Position numbers and translations under genes: made by a program. The notes under the pieces were generated by a model that worked only from the letters and a program-made list of their open reading frames with translations, had not been told where the DNA came from and searched no databases. From assembly GCA_029964075.1 (NCBI GenBank), contig CM057140.1, positions 11,178,643 through 11,242,642 on the forward strand: 64,000 nucleotides of DNA. The letters run 5' to 3'. This document shows positions 12,801 through 24,166 of this stretch, piece after piece. The stretch comes from Patiria pectinifera (lineage: Eukaryota; Echinodermata; Asteroidea; Valvatida; Asterinidae). The number at the start of each line of letters is the position of its first letter. Position 1 is the stretch's first letter.

Positions 12801-15800
12801 ATAAAAGTTTATAGAACAAAATAAATTGGTATTGTAAGGAGTGTTTTTGGGAAAATACAGACATATACCGTACACACTTACTTTGCTCTGGGGCTGGGAA
12901 CCCTACATGTAGGTTCCTACTCCTAGCTCTACGGAGCAACCAATGTGAAACATAATCATGTTCAGTTTTTTTGGGGGGGTGCAGTCAGACACTCATTTGT
13001 TTATATTGGCACAGACGGTGATCAGTCAGACAGTACTGATGTCACTTCACGCCATTTGAAGTTTGTCAGAAATCATTCGCCAACAATTGATGATGCCATG
13101 CCACATTATGGCATGGCAAAATCAACCCATGTATTGGTTTTAAAATACACCTGCGGCGTGAAGTGACGCAGATAAATTGACTTATTTTTTGTCCACTTTG
13201 TGCACCTTCTCGGCGGCGGTGGAGATTCATACCACTTGTCAAAAGGGTCCTCTGCTCTCCTCTGAAAAAAAATTCTGGACCTTGAGCTGTGTTCTCGCCT
13301 GGGTTTTTGTTCCATCCTCTCCATATGCGGGTCACTACTCTAACGGCACCGGAGAAACTGCGCTGCGCAAACATGCCGAGTTATTGTCTGCTCCCCTTGT
13401 GTCAACTGTGTGCCCCAAGCCAGCGATGCGCTGAGTTGGTGTGGACAGAGCCCCTCAAGCAAACAATCAAAATGCCGATTCTTTTTTTATATTGTCGCAG
13501 CTTTTAATCATTGGAAAATTGGGTCTTGAATGAAGTTGGTCGTCTGTGCTGATGTGCGCAGATTCTGCGGGATGTTCGCAATCGATTGTGGTTGAACGAG
13601 TTGGATTTCGCACATCAATGAATGCTTATTGCATACTGCAATGCGTAGTTAAGATATCGTCTGGATTTCATGACATCAAGCCCATGTCATCAACAAAGAT
13701 TGCGTTAGTTTTCAGTGGAACAGATCGTCTGAATTTTCTTTCTCGTTGCCTGTGGAATGTTGTGAACTCGCCAGCACACTTTTGGAAATATCCGGAAAGT
13801 GACAGCCACAGATATGCTCTGATATCAGGCATTTGACGGCACTCATCTAAAGTGCAGTGGTCATCTGACTGGATATTTTTACCACAATTTCTCTGGATTG
13901 ATCTTTTTTTTTTGCTTGATCATTGGGCAACTATGTCTAAATCTAAGACTTCGGATACCAGCAGCACGGAGTAAGTGTCACTCTCAACAAGTATCTTTTC
14001 TTTTTCAACTGGATGACTTTGACAGTACCAGTACCTCTAGACTTGCATCCTCTCTTAACCTAATTGCAGCAGCAGGCTGCCTGCTCCCCTTCGCAACTTT
14101 CCCAACTTGCTGGTATGTGTTGCAAAGAAAAGTAACACATACCAGCAAATTAGTTAATGTAGCCTAATTCCCCTGATATGAAGATGCATCCAAAATATCC
14201 ATAAGCCCATTGCTCAGGAGTAGTTTATGCTTGGTCTTTAAACTCATTTTTTTTTCTTCCAATATTTACAAAATTATACCAAAGTACTCATTTAACATAT
14301 AAAGTCTTAATTAATTTGCAATTTTTGTTTGATTTTCTTCAGACCTGGCAGCACCCCCACCTCCAGTGAGCTGCCGGCGCTTGACGTCGCCACAAACAAC
14401 AATGCGCTGAGCAGCAGCAGCAGTAGCAACAACAACAATCGTGTGTATGTCATGGAGGGCGCCGTTCAGGTGACCGGTGGGGTCCAGGCCCAGAGCCGAT
14501 ACGTGTTCCTCTTCAATGATGTGGTCATCATAGCTAAACCAAAGTAAGGACACTGTGTCGTGGCTGACTAAAATGAATAAAGGAGCTAACTTTCATGAGA
14601 AAACAGGATGTCAACTTTTATGTATATTTGTCTATGGAACTACATTGTACAAACTGTTCTTTTTCAGATGAACGTGCCATTTTTATGTGCCCTTTTTAGG
14701 ATGTTGAGGATTTTTAGAATGTAAATCTGTGAAACTTAGTTTTATTTGTTTTAAAACTCGGAGTGAAAATTAGTGGTTCTAAAAAGACAAGTGAAGAAAT
14801 CTTCTATCGCAATTCGTTTACTTCAGAACATAAAGATATCTGAAGGGCATTATCAGAATCATAAAGCTATATTGTGTGAAACCCTTAAAGCATGTCAAAT
14901 CCTGTTAGTTTGGGGATAATACCTGAATAATGGCTCTCTCTCAGGCAACATGTGCAGTGCAAGTATTTCCTTGTAGACTCCCACTGCAGTGTACCATGAG
15001 AGTAAGTCGATGAAGAACAAGTTAGTCATAGTTCGTTCCTTTTCTTTTCTGACTCCTCACACAGCAAATCCTGCACGACGTTCCGCGTCAAGCACCGGAT
15101 CCGCGTCAGCGAGCTCTGGCTGGCCACGTGCATCAACGACGTGATTGAGATCAACAAGCCCGCCGACCGGTCCTTCGTGGTCGGCTGGCCAGTCACAAAC
15201 AGCGTCTGGACCTTCAGCTCAGCCGAGGAGAAAGAACTCTGGTGGCAGGCCTTGCAAAAGTGAGTAGACGTTAGCCACTCCGACCACGACATCACCTTGC
15301 TTCGAAATTAACACTATAAAGCAAAGTGCTTTGATACTTACACCTGTTACAAGGCTAGCATGGCAGAGTTTGACCAGCAGAAATCATTCTGACAAAGTAC
15401 AGAAAAAGTCTTGACTTTTGGAACCATTCAATTGTTGCAGTCATTTGAAGCGACTCCAGATTTGAGTCAATGGAAAATGAATACATTAAGTTTTCCTGTC
15501 TCAAACCTAAATCTATTTGAGTCAACCTGAGTCATTCCTGATACTGTTTGCAGGGGTGTGAGTGACCATTGATAAAAATAGCTGAAAACAGCTGAAAAAG
15601 GTGCAAAAAAGCTGAACTTTGGAAATCTCCTATTACCTTCATACAAAGTGTGAGAAAAAAAAAAAAACCAAAAACAAAAAAAAAAAATCCTTTTTAGCTG
15701 AGATTTCACACCCCTGTGTTTGGTTTGGCACATCTCTTGAACGCCATTCTGAGATGGATGTTATCTCCCCCCCCCCCTCCTCCTCCTCCACCCCCCCCCT

Positions 15801-18800
15801 CATTTTTTGTAAAATTAACCCTAACCACTGTCTGATAATGATGGAGAAGAAAGTTGGAAAAAGTCCAAGACAGGAACATGTTTCAGCAATTTTGGACGGA
15901 AATATTGTATATTGTCTTACAGATAAGATTAATGAGAAATGTTTTGGGGGGAGTCTTATTGCATTCCTTTGCAATCTTACTAAATTTATCAAAATTTCTC
16001 TCCTTTTATTTTGAAGGAAATTTCCACATTCCTTTTGTCTAGACATGATTGATGATTGTCATTATAACATGAACTGAAGCACGTGTTCATATCATGTAAC
16101 ATAACTCTACGTTTTCAGGACATCAGACCTTTACAAGAATGTGGGTCACATTGTTAGACCTGATAAAATGGATGAATCACTGGAAGACAGACTTTCAAGC
16201 ATTTAAGGTGCATCAAGTGCCATGGTTCTTCCAAAACCTTTTGAATTTTAAAGAATTCGGGAATGAAAGGATACAATGCAGAGCAGGAATTTCCATAAAA
16301 ACAGACTGAATCAATTTTTCTTTTTCGTGACACTTGTTCTTGCCTCGTCGTTCAGCAGATTCTCCATTTTGTCATCTTGTGCATTTGCCTTGTGTACAAA
16401 ATCTTTGTTTTATGTATTCTTTTACATTGCAGAACATTTACTCTGCTTCACTTATTTTCTCTTTAAAAGGATTACAATAAAACCATACAAATCTCAACTT
16501 TCTCACACACAATTCTTTGTCACACACAATCAAATTGTTACACTTCTTCAAATATATAAAAGCCACAAATTTACACAAAAACGCCACCCCGTCTGCCAAC
16601 AGATTTTCAGCAGATAGCAACATCCGGACAGTCAAAGTCAATTCAGACAGAAAAGATTCTGTCAAAAAGCTGTTCAGTTCGACAATGATTAATTCCACCT
16701 TGTCCAAAGTTTAGCCTGACACCCCAGCCGGCCCTGCCTTTATTGCCCTCATCCACAGCTTTGCTTCATCGTTAACCTTTGCTCCGTTACTTTGTATTTA
16801 TCTTTTTATTGAAGCGCTACTGTGGATCACAAACAGGTCCCTTTCTTCCAAAATGTTTTTCTATTCCGCAATGATTGATGTGTCTACATAACTGATGTCT
16901 TAATGACACAGTGCTACTCTTTTATTCTGACATTATTCTGTAAAGTTGTTAACACTTGAGATAAATATAGGCCTATGGGTCCCGTAGATAAACAGTTAGA
17001 GTGCTTATGTTATGGGTATTTGGTGTCACAAACGACCATTAAGCTACTCAACCCTGGGCGAACCCAGTGCCAGCCCAAGTTGAGTTTTTGAATTTTTCAA
17101 CCCCCGCGTTCAACCCTGCAGCGTTTCACACTTGTATCATGCAAATCAAGCTTATCATGCTCAGTTACAACTTTTTTGAACCCTGGCAAGAATTTCAACC
17201 CGGGTTGAAAATCTCAACCCTGGTCTGGAGCAGGGTTGAGTTAATAACCAGGGGCGAAATTAATCTCAGGGTTGACGCAGGGTTGACACAGGGTTGAAAT
17301 TCCTCAAGTGTGAAACTCTGCATGTTTTCAACCCTACGTCAACCCCGCATCAACCCCAAGATTTGTCTAGTGTCAAAAGAGCTTAAGATAGTGGTAGTAT
17401 TTTTGTGCAAGGAAGGACATGGGACATCAACTGAGATTTAAATTTAGGAACTGAATTGGATATTTGAAGGAAACCATTGCAACTCTCGATCAAGATCAAT
17501 GTTGTGAAGAGGATAATAAAAGATTGAAGTTTTTCTCACCCAAAAAATTCTGGCAGTAAACAGAAAAGTACACAGATTGAAGTAAAGTTTATCATTTCAA
17601 AACACTGGACGCTCTCTGACTTGCATGTTAACCATGACTTAAAGTCTACAAGCTATTCCTGACATTCATTCTCCATACTGACAAGCCCCTCTAAATTCAC
17701 AATTTTTGTGAATTATCACACAATCATTGTCATCCCCATACAACCTCAGTTTGTTTCCCCATGAAGGTGAATGACTTGAGGTTTACCAAAGCTCAGGCAC
17801 AAAATATTTATATCAGGGACCTTTGACCTTTATATCCAACCCCATCCAGTTTTATAGCTTAATTATCGCCATAAACGTCTCACTAGGTGCGATTTATGCC
17901 AGGCCAGTTTTTTTTACTTCCAAGGATCTTCTCCTTAGTGGAGTAAATCACCTCAATTTACATCTCCCAGGTTGGATTTTGGCGATGCAAAACCACAAAT
18001 TGGTGTCAAGAATGGTCTTAGGGGTCTATGTTTGTCACAGAAAAAAAATGCCTGAATGTAGTGATTTTGGTTGGTGTGCGAGTTTGTTGCCCAGTGCCAA
18101 AGGTCTGGGATTAATGGGGGTTGTTGGTGATATAATTAGTATGACACGGTTCAAGAGGTATTGTGGCACTGTTTGGGTTTCGCAAAGTGACCCAGTTTGA
18201 AATATGAGGTCAACTTTTCTGTCTTCGCACAGTTGAATGGCATAATGATTTATCTTCCACTCGTGAACACTGCAAGTTTAATTCTGAGTATACTTTTTCA
18301 GCTTGCTTTATCTTACACGTTCATGTATAGTAATGTATTCCTGCACACCACATTCCGCCAAACCACTCTTTCATGCTCATTGTGACAAGTGGAGAATGCA
18401 ACACAAGTTCTGGAAAGCTCATGTTAGAGACTGCTTGGATCTGAAGTCCACGGATCTTGGGTTCACATCCAAGCTCAGACAAATGATTTCTGATCAAGCA
18501 TAGCATGGTATGGTGAACCAATTTTCATAATCCTCTCCTCTCTTGATAGGAATATAACGGCCCAGCGTGAGCGGGAAGAACCCAAGTACGTCAACCTGAA
18601 GGTCCTGAACAAGGAGTCTCAGGGTACGGGGTCCGTGCACAGCCGTACCATCCAGGTTGGCAACACGGAGACGGTGGATGAGACACTGCGGACGTGTCTT
18701 CAGCAGTTCACCTTGGACAACGCTAAGCCCGAGGACTACGGACTCTGGGTGCAGTCCGGCAAGGACTCACTGGCCTATCCTCTCATCGGTAAGTGAGGCC

Positions 18801-21800
18801 CTGAATGCATGAAGCTACTATGCAGCAAGTATTGCTCAGCAAATTGTAGTAAGACTCTTTAATTGCTTCCAGGCTTAGGGCAGTATTTCTTTACTCCACC
18901 TCTTAATGTAGGCCATTAAGATCCTCTAAGCTAACAGGATGAGCAATCTGCAGAAACCCTCTCGAGGTTTAGCTACAGAGATCTGTTAATTCATTTTATG
19001 ATCAATTCTAATTTTAAAGTTTGTCTTTTAAGTTTATACATGTATATAAAACACCGTCTCTGTTGTTTTTCCCCATCCCCAATCTAGGCCATGAAATCCC
19101 CTACGCCATCAAGATGAGCCATCTCCATGAGGCTCTCTCTAAGCAAAGCTACGGAGACCTCTTGTTGCCAGGAGAGGATGATGCCACTGCCTCTGCCGCC
19201 ATCGATGAGATGTCACTCAAGCAGCACAAGTGTCAGTTCTTCCTGCGCAGGAAAGGAAACTGCCATCTCGGCATCAGTGTTGGTAAGTCACCAATCAATC
19301 ACTAGTCCTTCAGTTTCAAGCTGTAAAAAAAAACCCATTGCGACGAAGGCATTTTTCAAAGTTTTATACTCGTGACCGTACTTGTGATTGGCTTTTGATT
19401 TGGGAGGGGCTTTGGATTGACTTGGGACTGTCTCAACTGCTTGTTGCTCACATTTGTGAATTTCCTTGCAGATACCTCAGTGTTCCCAACGCAGAGCAAG
19501 CGACTGAAGAAAGGTCGTAAGACGCACTTCAAGCTGTCCTTCAAGAAGGGCATCTCAAGCAAAGGGGATGCGCCTGATGCCTTCTCACCTCCCCTCTCAC
19601 CAAACTCCAAGTAAGTTATCTGTAAATGCATCAAAATCCAAAATATACATATTAATGGTCATATCTTTTGTCAACGGAAGGCAGCATATTCAGTGTACAG
19701 TAAATTTTCAGGGAGGCTTTCCTAAAATATTATAATAATACATAAATAAATTTATTGATAACATTGGTATTAAAAATATGGTAACAGTTGACTGTGTCTT
19801 ACGTCCAAATGTAAGATCTGACATAGTTTGTTATCCACACTATTTATTTTGTAACATTTGGTTTTTCCAACCTTTCTTCCTGCCCTTCCAGGTTGTTTGG
19901 CATTCCCCTCCCCGTCCTCTGCCAAGACAATGCCCTGCCCACCCCCATCCTAGACCTACTGGCCACCATCTACCACAACGGGCCCTTCACCACAGGCATC
20001 TTCCGCAAGTCGGCCAATGCCCGGGTGACGAGGGAGCTCAAGGCCAAGCTGTGCTCCGGCGAGAGCGTCTCCTTCGAGGAGGTGCCCATCACGGTTGCCG
20101 CCGCACTGCTGAAGGACTTCCTGCGCAACGTGCCCAACGGCGTCATGTACAACGTTTTGTACGAGAACTGGCTCAACACCAATAACGTTGAAGGGGTGGA
20201 GCAGAGGATAAATGCCATCAAATCGTAAGTGGATCATATTCCTTGTGAGTGACTGATGAGGTGGTTTTGGAATCTCGGCTGTGTCTCCAGCTTTACATCA
20301 CTTTTTGTATCCAAATAAAATTGGAATACTCATAATTGTTGCCTCATTATAGGATTTGATATTCCTTTAACAGAACGTAGATCCATAAATGAGCCGGAAT
20401 CCCCAAAGTCAGAAGCCGAACATTAGAGGCAAAGGCCAGGTTTTAAAAACCGTCTAGTTATTCCTTGATATTTGACTGACCCTGCTTCAAAAATGGCGGC
20501 TGCACTCATATTTTTGTGAGCAGCCTCGCTAGATAACTTGTTTGTAACAATTGTCACATTTGTTACCTTACGGTCACATTGCCCATCTCCATTATTATTA
20601 TTCATTCGACCCTAACGACATGAGAGTACAAAGAAAAAATGAAAATGGAAAACACACAAACATAAACACTCAACGATTAAATACATAGGACTAGAAAACA
20701 AAACAAACTTGTACAATAATTAATGTCATTGCTTTCCCCTCTTAGGGTTGTAAACAACATCCCTGCAAGTCATCGCAACGTGCTGCGCCACCTGGCATGC
20801 ATCATGTACCACGTCAACCAGCGCAGCGACGAGAACAACATGAACTCCTACAACCAGGCTGTCTGCTGCTCACCCAGTATGCTGTGGGCTCCTAGCTCAA
20901 GCGGATCCACTGCACAGGTGGGTGAAATTTTGTCAAAGCTGTAGCTGGGGAGGAGCTGATTTGGGAACAAAAATTAACAAAAAATTGGCAGTATTAGTGA
21001 TAAGCTTATCTTCCTGATCTACACTGGTTTGTAGTGTTATTCCATTTTCTCAAATATGAAGAATTGCTGCTCGTCATTGTTGCAGTGTGTCTTGCTAAGG
21101 GACATGATAATTGAGCTGACTTGAGTCCATCCTACTTTCTGAAACTGCCCTGAGATCTCTTGTGCGTAACACTAAGACAAGTTTTTTTAACTTCATCTTG
21201 CAGGTTCAAGCAACTGAGAAAGTTCCCCAAATTGTCAAGTTTATGGTGGACAATGCCCTAGAGATCTTTGGTGAAGACATCCTGGATTTGTTTGGAGGAC
21301 CTCCTGTCAAGAGACCAGAGCCAAATCGACGTGATTCGAGCGGGGACTCTGACAGTCTGCATGGCTCAGTGGAGGCAAGCGGAATGAAGCGAGATGATTC
21401 TTCCATCGATAGCATCGACCGGGAACTATCTGGCATCGAGGGATGGCCCAGCACCCTACCAGTCCTGTCCCCATCCACTCTGAGCCGGGATTCTGGGCTC
21501 ACATCTAGCGACAATCAGCTGTATCCCGAGTCAGACACCACAGACACCACAGATTCTGGGGTAGATGCCAAGGAACGACATGGACAGAGTAGCAGCCCAA
21601 GTCCCGCAGCGAGCATGAAGCATGTGAGAAGCTCCTCATCCCTGGAGAAGGGAGACGGGGTGTGTGTGGAGCCGTCGTACTTGCGGCCGGACATAGCCCA
21701 TGTGAGAAGGGTGTCGGAGCCCAACACCAATATGCCCAGGAATCGCTACATCCTCACCAAGTCCCTTTCCTTGGCAACCTCCGAGGAAAACAGCCCTGAG

Positions 21801-23645
21801 GGCTCAGACAATGAAGTGGAACTGAGTGAGGAGACCGTACAGATGATCCGGACATTAAATGAAGAGTGCAGCTTCAAGCTCTTCAGTGATTTGCTGCCAG
21901 ATGAGGAATCTGGTCCTGAGGGTGATGGCTTGAAGAAAGCACTTGACAAAAGGCGGCAAGACTACCTGAAATCACAGAAGTCCCAGCAGGCTGAGGCAGA
22001 AAGTGTGTCGGACAACTCTTCTGCCAACTCACTCATGGCAAGTATGGATATTATGGGACATCCCAGCAGCTCACCCACATCGGAGAAGAACCCTCTGGCT
22101 CAGAAACACAAGCAGAGGCGGATATCCATGCCGGCCAAGTTCTACAACCCGCTGAACGTTTTCCACAAAAAGGTCCCATCCACCAAGCGCAGCACTCCTT
22201 CAACATCCTCTTCAGAAGGTCTCGCCTCTGAGTCTTCTGAGAAGCTTTTCCCAGGTTATGTGGACATGGCAGGGGGACCAGCAAAGGAGGCCAGTCCACG
22301 GCTTGCTTTCCTGGAGAACAGATCATCCCCCCTCCCCAATCAACGGTCACGGCGCCCTCGCATATCCTCTACAAGACCTCCTGGGAAACTCTCACCAGAT
22401 GGCCACCAAAGGGGTGTGACTTATCCAGAGACAAGCACTCCACCCAGGGAGTTTTTCCCTCGAGATGCGACGCATCTTTCTCTGTCTAGGGGTACACATC
22501 CAGAAAGTCAAAGAGCAACACCAAGCCGGAGCAACCCTGGCATGACCCGCTCACTGAGCGATGAACAGATTAAAAAATCACAATCACTTGACTCAAGAGA
22601 GGAAGAGTCTCGAAACAGTCATGGTGGCTCCAAACAAAGGATCCGGTCATCCTTTCAAGAAAGTCCAAGACAGGATTGCCCTCCTTCCTACCAAGAGACC
22701 ATGCATCGTCTAGCTCATCTGCAGCATCAGTCTCAAGCTCTTGACAAACCAGACGTTCCTGTCTTCGACAGTGAGGAGCCCCAACCACGAAGGAGACGAA
22801 CTGGTGCCACCGCCCAATCCTGCAACATCTCCCGATCGCAGCCAGTTTGTCGACTGCCTAGCTCTCCCTACTCCAAGTCGCCTACTAGGACCCCTCCCAT
22901 CATTGAGAGTGGCATCATCTTCCACATCTCTGACTCGGAATCCAGCGATGATAACATTGTGGACATTGACAGCCTGCGTCAGTTCAGCCCCGGTGGCCCG
23001 CAAAACAAAGAGGTCAAGCAGGTCCGACGCACAACCAGCGACCGCTCAGCCAGGGCTGATGGTAGAACCCAGTCCTTTGCAAATGCAGTGGCTGCGGGTA
23101 TTCAGAGGACACTCAGTGACAAGAGGACAGCTCAGAACGATGAGGATTCCCCTCATCCCCGTTTGTTCTACGGTCAAGAGGCAACACTAACCTCTCAATC
23201 TCCTCGCTCTCATCACAACTCACTGTCAAACGGCACCTCAGAAAAAACTGCCACTCAGTCTGCAAGAACCTTCACTCGCTCCAAAAGTGTGGACGAAGAC
23301 AAACTCCACGCGAAGGCAACCAGGATTGACTCTGTCGACTCGGCCATCTCCATGGGCTCAGAAATGTCCCCAAACATCAGTGCCCGTTCTGCAAATTTTT
23401 CCTTCTCGCCCCAGGCCCAGTCAGTCCAAGCTGACCCGGAAGGTCTGTCGCCCAAGGCCAAGAGCACCATGCAGGACTACTTCTTAAGTACGGACCCCAT
23501 TAACGGGATGGCCACATGCAAGGAGACGGAAGAGGCTGTCGAAAAGTCTCGCAAGGACTGGCGGTACCTTACAGCCAAGCGTCACTCCATTGGCTTCCTG
23601 GATGAACTGGACCATGTGGAATTCACAGAGGAGTCTTATGTTTAA
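9812..23645 (+). CDS. ARHGAP20: Rho GTPase-activating protein 20-like (5' partial)
   Basis: Nine exons join in one frame: 9812-9894, 14343-14543, 15065-15259, 18550-18788, 19088-19282, 19472-19610, 19892-20224, 20746-20917 and 21204-23645. They give about 1332 residues without the N-terminus (human ARHGAP20 is about 1190). Order: basic RRRSAPS motif, PH domain (residues ~50-160), Ras-association domain (~165-300), RhoGAP domain (~350-540), then a ~790-residue Ser/Pro-rich disordered tail. The RhoGAP domain keeps the arginine finger (GIFRKSAN, Arg codon 20004-20006), the LLKDFLRNVP helix and the YNQAVCCSPSMLW segment. In the family, active Rap1 binds the RA domain and stimulates GAP activity on RhoA, affecting the cytoskeleton and neurite growth. 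Exon order and segments such as LFGIPLP and EIPYAIKMSHL match vertebrate ARHGAP20, so the assignment is strong. The start codon is not located. Confidence 0.93.
12446..12624 (-). mobile_element. Short foldback element (MITE), copy 2, inverted relative to copy 1
   Basis: Begins TATAGACCTTTATCATGCTG and ends CAACATGATAATGGTCTATA, again inverted-repeat ends. The interior is the reverse complement of 3642-3822 with small differences. It lies in an intron of the ARHGAP20-like gene. Confidence 0.75.
13041..13167. repeat. 127-bp palindromic element
   Basis: Ends are a 13-bp perfect inverted repeat (GTCACTTCACGCC / GGCGTGAAGTGAC). The centre is a second perfect hairpin, GCCATGCCA / TGGCATGGC (13095-13103 and 13109-13117). 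Probably a tiny foldback transposon; no target duplication was identified. Confidence 0.6.
14343..14543 (+). CDS. ARHGAP20: ARHGAP20-like exon: Ser/Asn run and first half of PH domain
   Basis: Starts after TTTTCTTCAG and ends at GTAAGG, phase 2 to phase 2. After a low-complexity linker with runs of six Ser and four Asn (AGC and AAC triplets) comes the PH start, with VMEGAVQVTGG and the hallmark strand RYVFLFNDVVIIAKPK. Confidence 0.92.
15065..15259 (+). CDS. ARHGAP20: ARHGAP20-like exon: second half of PH domain
   Basis: Starts after TCACACAG and ends at GTGAGT, phase 2 to phase 2. Encodes the later PH strands (RVKHRIRVSELWLATCIND, FVVGWPVTNSVWTFSS) and the C-terminal helix with the conserved Trp (EEKELWWQALQ). 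Confidence 0.93.
16119..16206 (+). CDS. Possible alternative terminal (or poison) exon of the ARHGAP20-like gene
   Basis: A good acceptor (CTACGTTTTCAG) at 16118 is followed by a phase-2-compatible frame that continues the PH exon with TSDLYKNVGHIVRPDKMDES plus nine more residues, then TAA at 16204-16206. An AATAAA lies at 16476-16481. If used, the protein would stop right after the PH domain and lose the RA and RhoGAP domains. A GT follows the stop at 16208, so a stop-containing cassette exon is also possible. The main transcript can skip it without a phase change. No homology supports it. Confidence 0.3.
17040..17391. mobile_element. Inverted-repeat element rich in CAACCC / GGGTTG
   Basis: Contains many CAACCC and GGGTTG words in opposite halves. 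Its right end, read on the minus strand (TTAAGCTCTTTTGACACTAG), resembles the end of the larger element at 62470-63455 (TAAAGGCCTTTTCACACT). The left end shares only TTAAGCT. Likely a diverged non-autonomous DNA transposon. Confidence 0.45.
18550..18788 (+). CDS. ARHGAP20: ARHGAP20-like exon: start of Ras-association domain
   Basis: Phase 2 to phase 1, donor GTAAGT. Encodes KYVNLKVLNKES, HSRTIQVGNTETVDETL and DYGLWVQSGKDSLAYPLIG. This is the ubiquitin-like RA fold, with the family-typical YPLIGHE junction completed by the next exon. Confidence 0.93.
19088..19282 (+). CDS. ARHGAP20: ARHGAP20-like exon: end of RA domain
   Basis: Phase 1 to phase 1, between an ATCTAG acceptor and a GTAAGT donor. 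Encodes HEIPYAIKMSHLHEAL and the strand KCQFFLRRKGN. Both correspond to conserved ARHGAP20 segments (HExPYxIKMSHL, CQFxLxx). Confidence 0.92.
19472..19610 (+). CDS. ARHGAP20: ARHGAP20-like exon: basic linker between RA and RhoGAP
   Basis: Phase 1 to phase 2. Encodes a Lys/Arg-rich linker (KRLKKGRKTHFKLSFKKG) and a Pro/Ser stretch ending SPPLSPNSK, parallel to the basic SPTSP linker before RhoGAP in vertebrates. Confidence 0.9.
19892..20224 (+). CDS. ARHGAP20: ARHGAP20-like exon: RhoGAP core with arginine finger
   Basis: Phase 2 to phase 2, donor GTAAGT. Begins LFGIPLPVLCQDN, contains the catalytic loop GPFTTGIFRKSAN (finger Arg) and the conserved AALLKDFLRNVPNGV helix. The exon is clearly GC-richer than the flanking introns, as expected for coding sequence here. 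Confidence 0.96.
20746..20917 (+). CDS. ARHGAP20: ARHGAP20-like exon: RhoGAP C-terminal half
   Basis: Phase 2 to phase 0, donor GTGGGT. Encodes PASHRNVLRHLACIMYHVNQ and MNSYNQAVCCSPSMLWAP. The second segment holds the conserved Asn-x-x-x-x-x-x-x-Pro region of RhoGAP domains that orders the GTPase-GAP interface. Confidence 0.95.
21204..23645 (+). CDS. ARHGAP20: ARHGAP20-like last coding exon: end of RhoGAP and long regulatory tail
   Basis: Starts after CATCTTGCAG in phase 0 with VQATEKVPQIVKFMVDN and LEIFGEDILDLFGG, the last RhoGAP helices. The remaining ~790 residues are Ser/Pro/Arg-rich and probably disordered, with many basophilic phosphosite motifs. RRVSEP (21705-21722) and RRISMP (22116-22133) fit the 14-3-3 mode-I pattern; human ARHGAP20 carries similar RRCSEP repeats. 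It ends LDHVEFTEESYV then TAA at 23643-23645. A single large 3' exon matches the vertebrate gene. Confidence 0.95.
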   Translation, partial: VQATEKVPQIVKFMVDNALEIFGEDILDLFGGPPVKRPEPNRRDSSGDSDSLHGSVEASGMKRDDSSIDSIDRELSGIEGWPSTLPVLSPSTLSRDSGLTSSDNQLYPESDTTDTTDSGVDAKERHGQSSSPSPAASMKHVRSSSSLEKGDGVCVEPSYLRPDIAHVRRVSEPNTNMPRNRYILTKSLSLATSEENSPEGSDNEVELSEETVQMIRTLNEECSFKLFSDLLPDEESGPEGDGLKKALDKRRQDYLKSQKSQQAEAESVSDNSSANSLMASMDIMGHPSSSPTSEKNPLAQKHKQRRISMPAKFYNPLNVFHKKVPSTKRSTPSTSSSEGLASESSEKLFPGYVDMAGGPAKEASPRLAFLENRSSPLPNQRSRRPRISSTRPPGKLSPDGHQRGVTYPETSTPPREFFPRDATHLSLSRGTHPESQRATPSRSNPGMTRSLSDEQIKKSQSLDSREEESRNSHGGSKQRIRSSFQESPRQDCPPSYQETMHRLAHLQHQSQALDKPDVPVFDSEEPQPRRRRTGATAQSCNISRSQPVCRLPSSPYSKSPTRTPPIIESGIIFHISDSESSDDNIVDIDSLRQFSPGGPQNKEVKQVRRTTSDRSARADGRTQSFANAVAAGIQRTLSDKRTAQNDEDSPHPRLFYGQEATLTSQSPRSHHNSLSNGTSEKTATQSARTFTRSKSVDEDKLHAKATRIDSVDSAISMGSEMSPNISARSANFSFSPQAQSVQADPEGLSPKAKSTMQDYFLSTDPINGMATCKETEEAVEKSRKDWRYLTAKRHSIGFLDELDHVEFTEESYV

Positions 23646-23959
23646 GAAAAACAGTGGAAAAAGGTTCTTTTGTTTTTTCCAAAGTGTATTTGCAACCTTA
23701 GATTGTCATTAATCAAGTAGGTGTATGTCCATGTACACTATATAAATATAGTTGTATTTTAAAGTAATGACTGTACAGATTGAAACTATATTCAGAGCTG
23801 TACAGTGTTCGTGCTATAACTGTTAAATTATCACTGCAGCCATCTTGGTATAGTTCCATAAAGTCAATGCATTGTCAGAGGGTTGATCCCAGGTTTAGAT
23901 TAATTGTCACCAGCTTATTTTTTTCCGCAAAAGTCTGAAAAATTGTTTTAAATTAAAAA

Positions 23960-24166
23960 AATAAAACAATGACTTTTTGCACTTCAACAGTTTTTAAAAA
24001 GAGCACCCTCACAATCAAAATGTTCATTTTTTACGGAAAAAAAAGGCCATTGTATATAAAACCACGTGTACCATAATAATACCATGCCTTTGTAGTTTCA
24101 AGTCAAGTCAGATGTTTTCAGGAATTTACACACTTGTACATTTTGTAGATTCACCTTGTAAATAAA
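23960..24166 (+). promoter_or_regulatory. Poly(A) signals of the ARHGAP20-like gene
   Basis: AATAAA occurs at 23960-23965 and 24161-24166, about 320 and 520 bases after the stop codon, in AT-rich 3' UTR sequence. Either could end the transcript; the second is followed by a T-run. Confidence 0.5.

Larger units (their letters stand above)
9895..14342 (+). other. Intron after the RRRSAPS exon
   Basis: No exon supported. It contains a MITE (12446-12624) and a small palindromic element (13041-13167). A candidate micro-exon at 13948-13970 with a GTAAGT donor was tested and breaks the reading frame. Confidence 0.6.
14544..18549 (+). other. Introns between the PH and RA exons of the ARHGAP20-like gene
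   Basis: Apart from the exon at 15065-15259 and the doubtful exon at 16119, no coding signal is seen. Poly-A and poly-C simple sequence lies at 15655-15690 and 15765-15800. A repeat rich in CAACCC / GGGTTG occupies about 17040-17391. Confidence 0.6.

Noticed and set aside
13948-13970. Possible micro-exon of the ARHGAP20-like gene with a GTAAGT donor
   Set aside because: Its length changes the phase, so the next exon would be read out of frame; direct joining of 9894 to 14343 is in frame.
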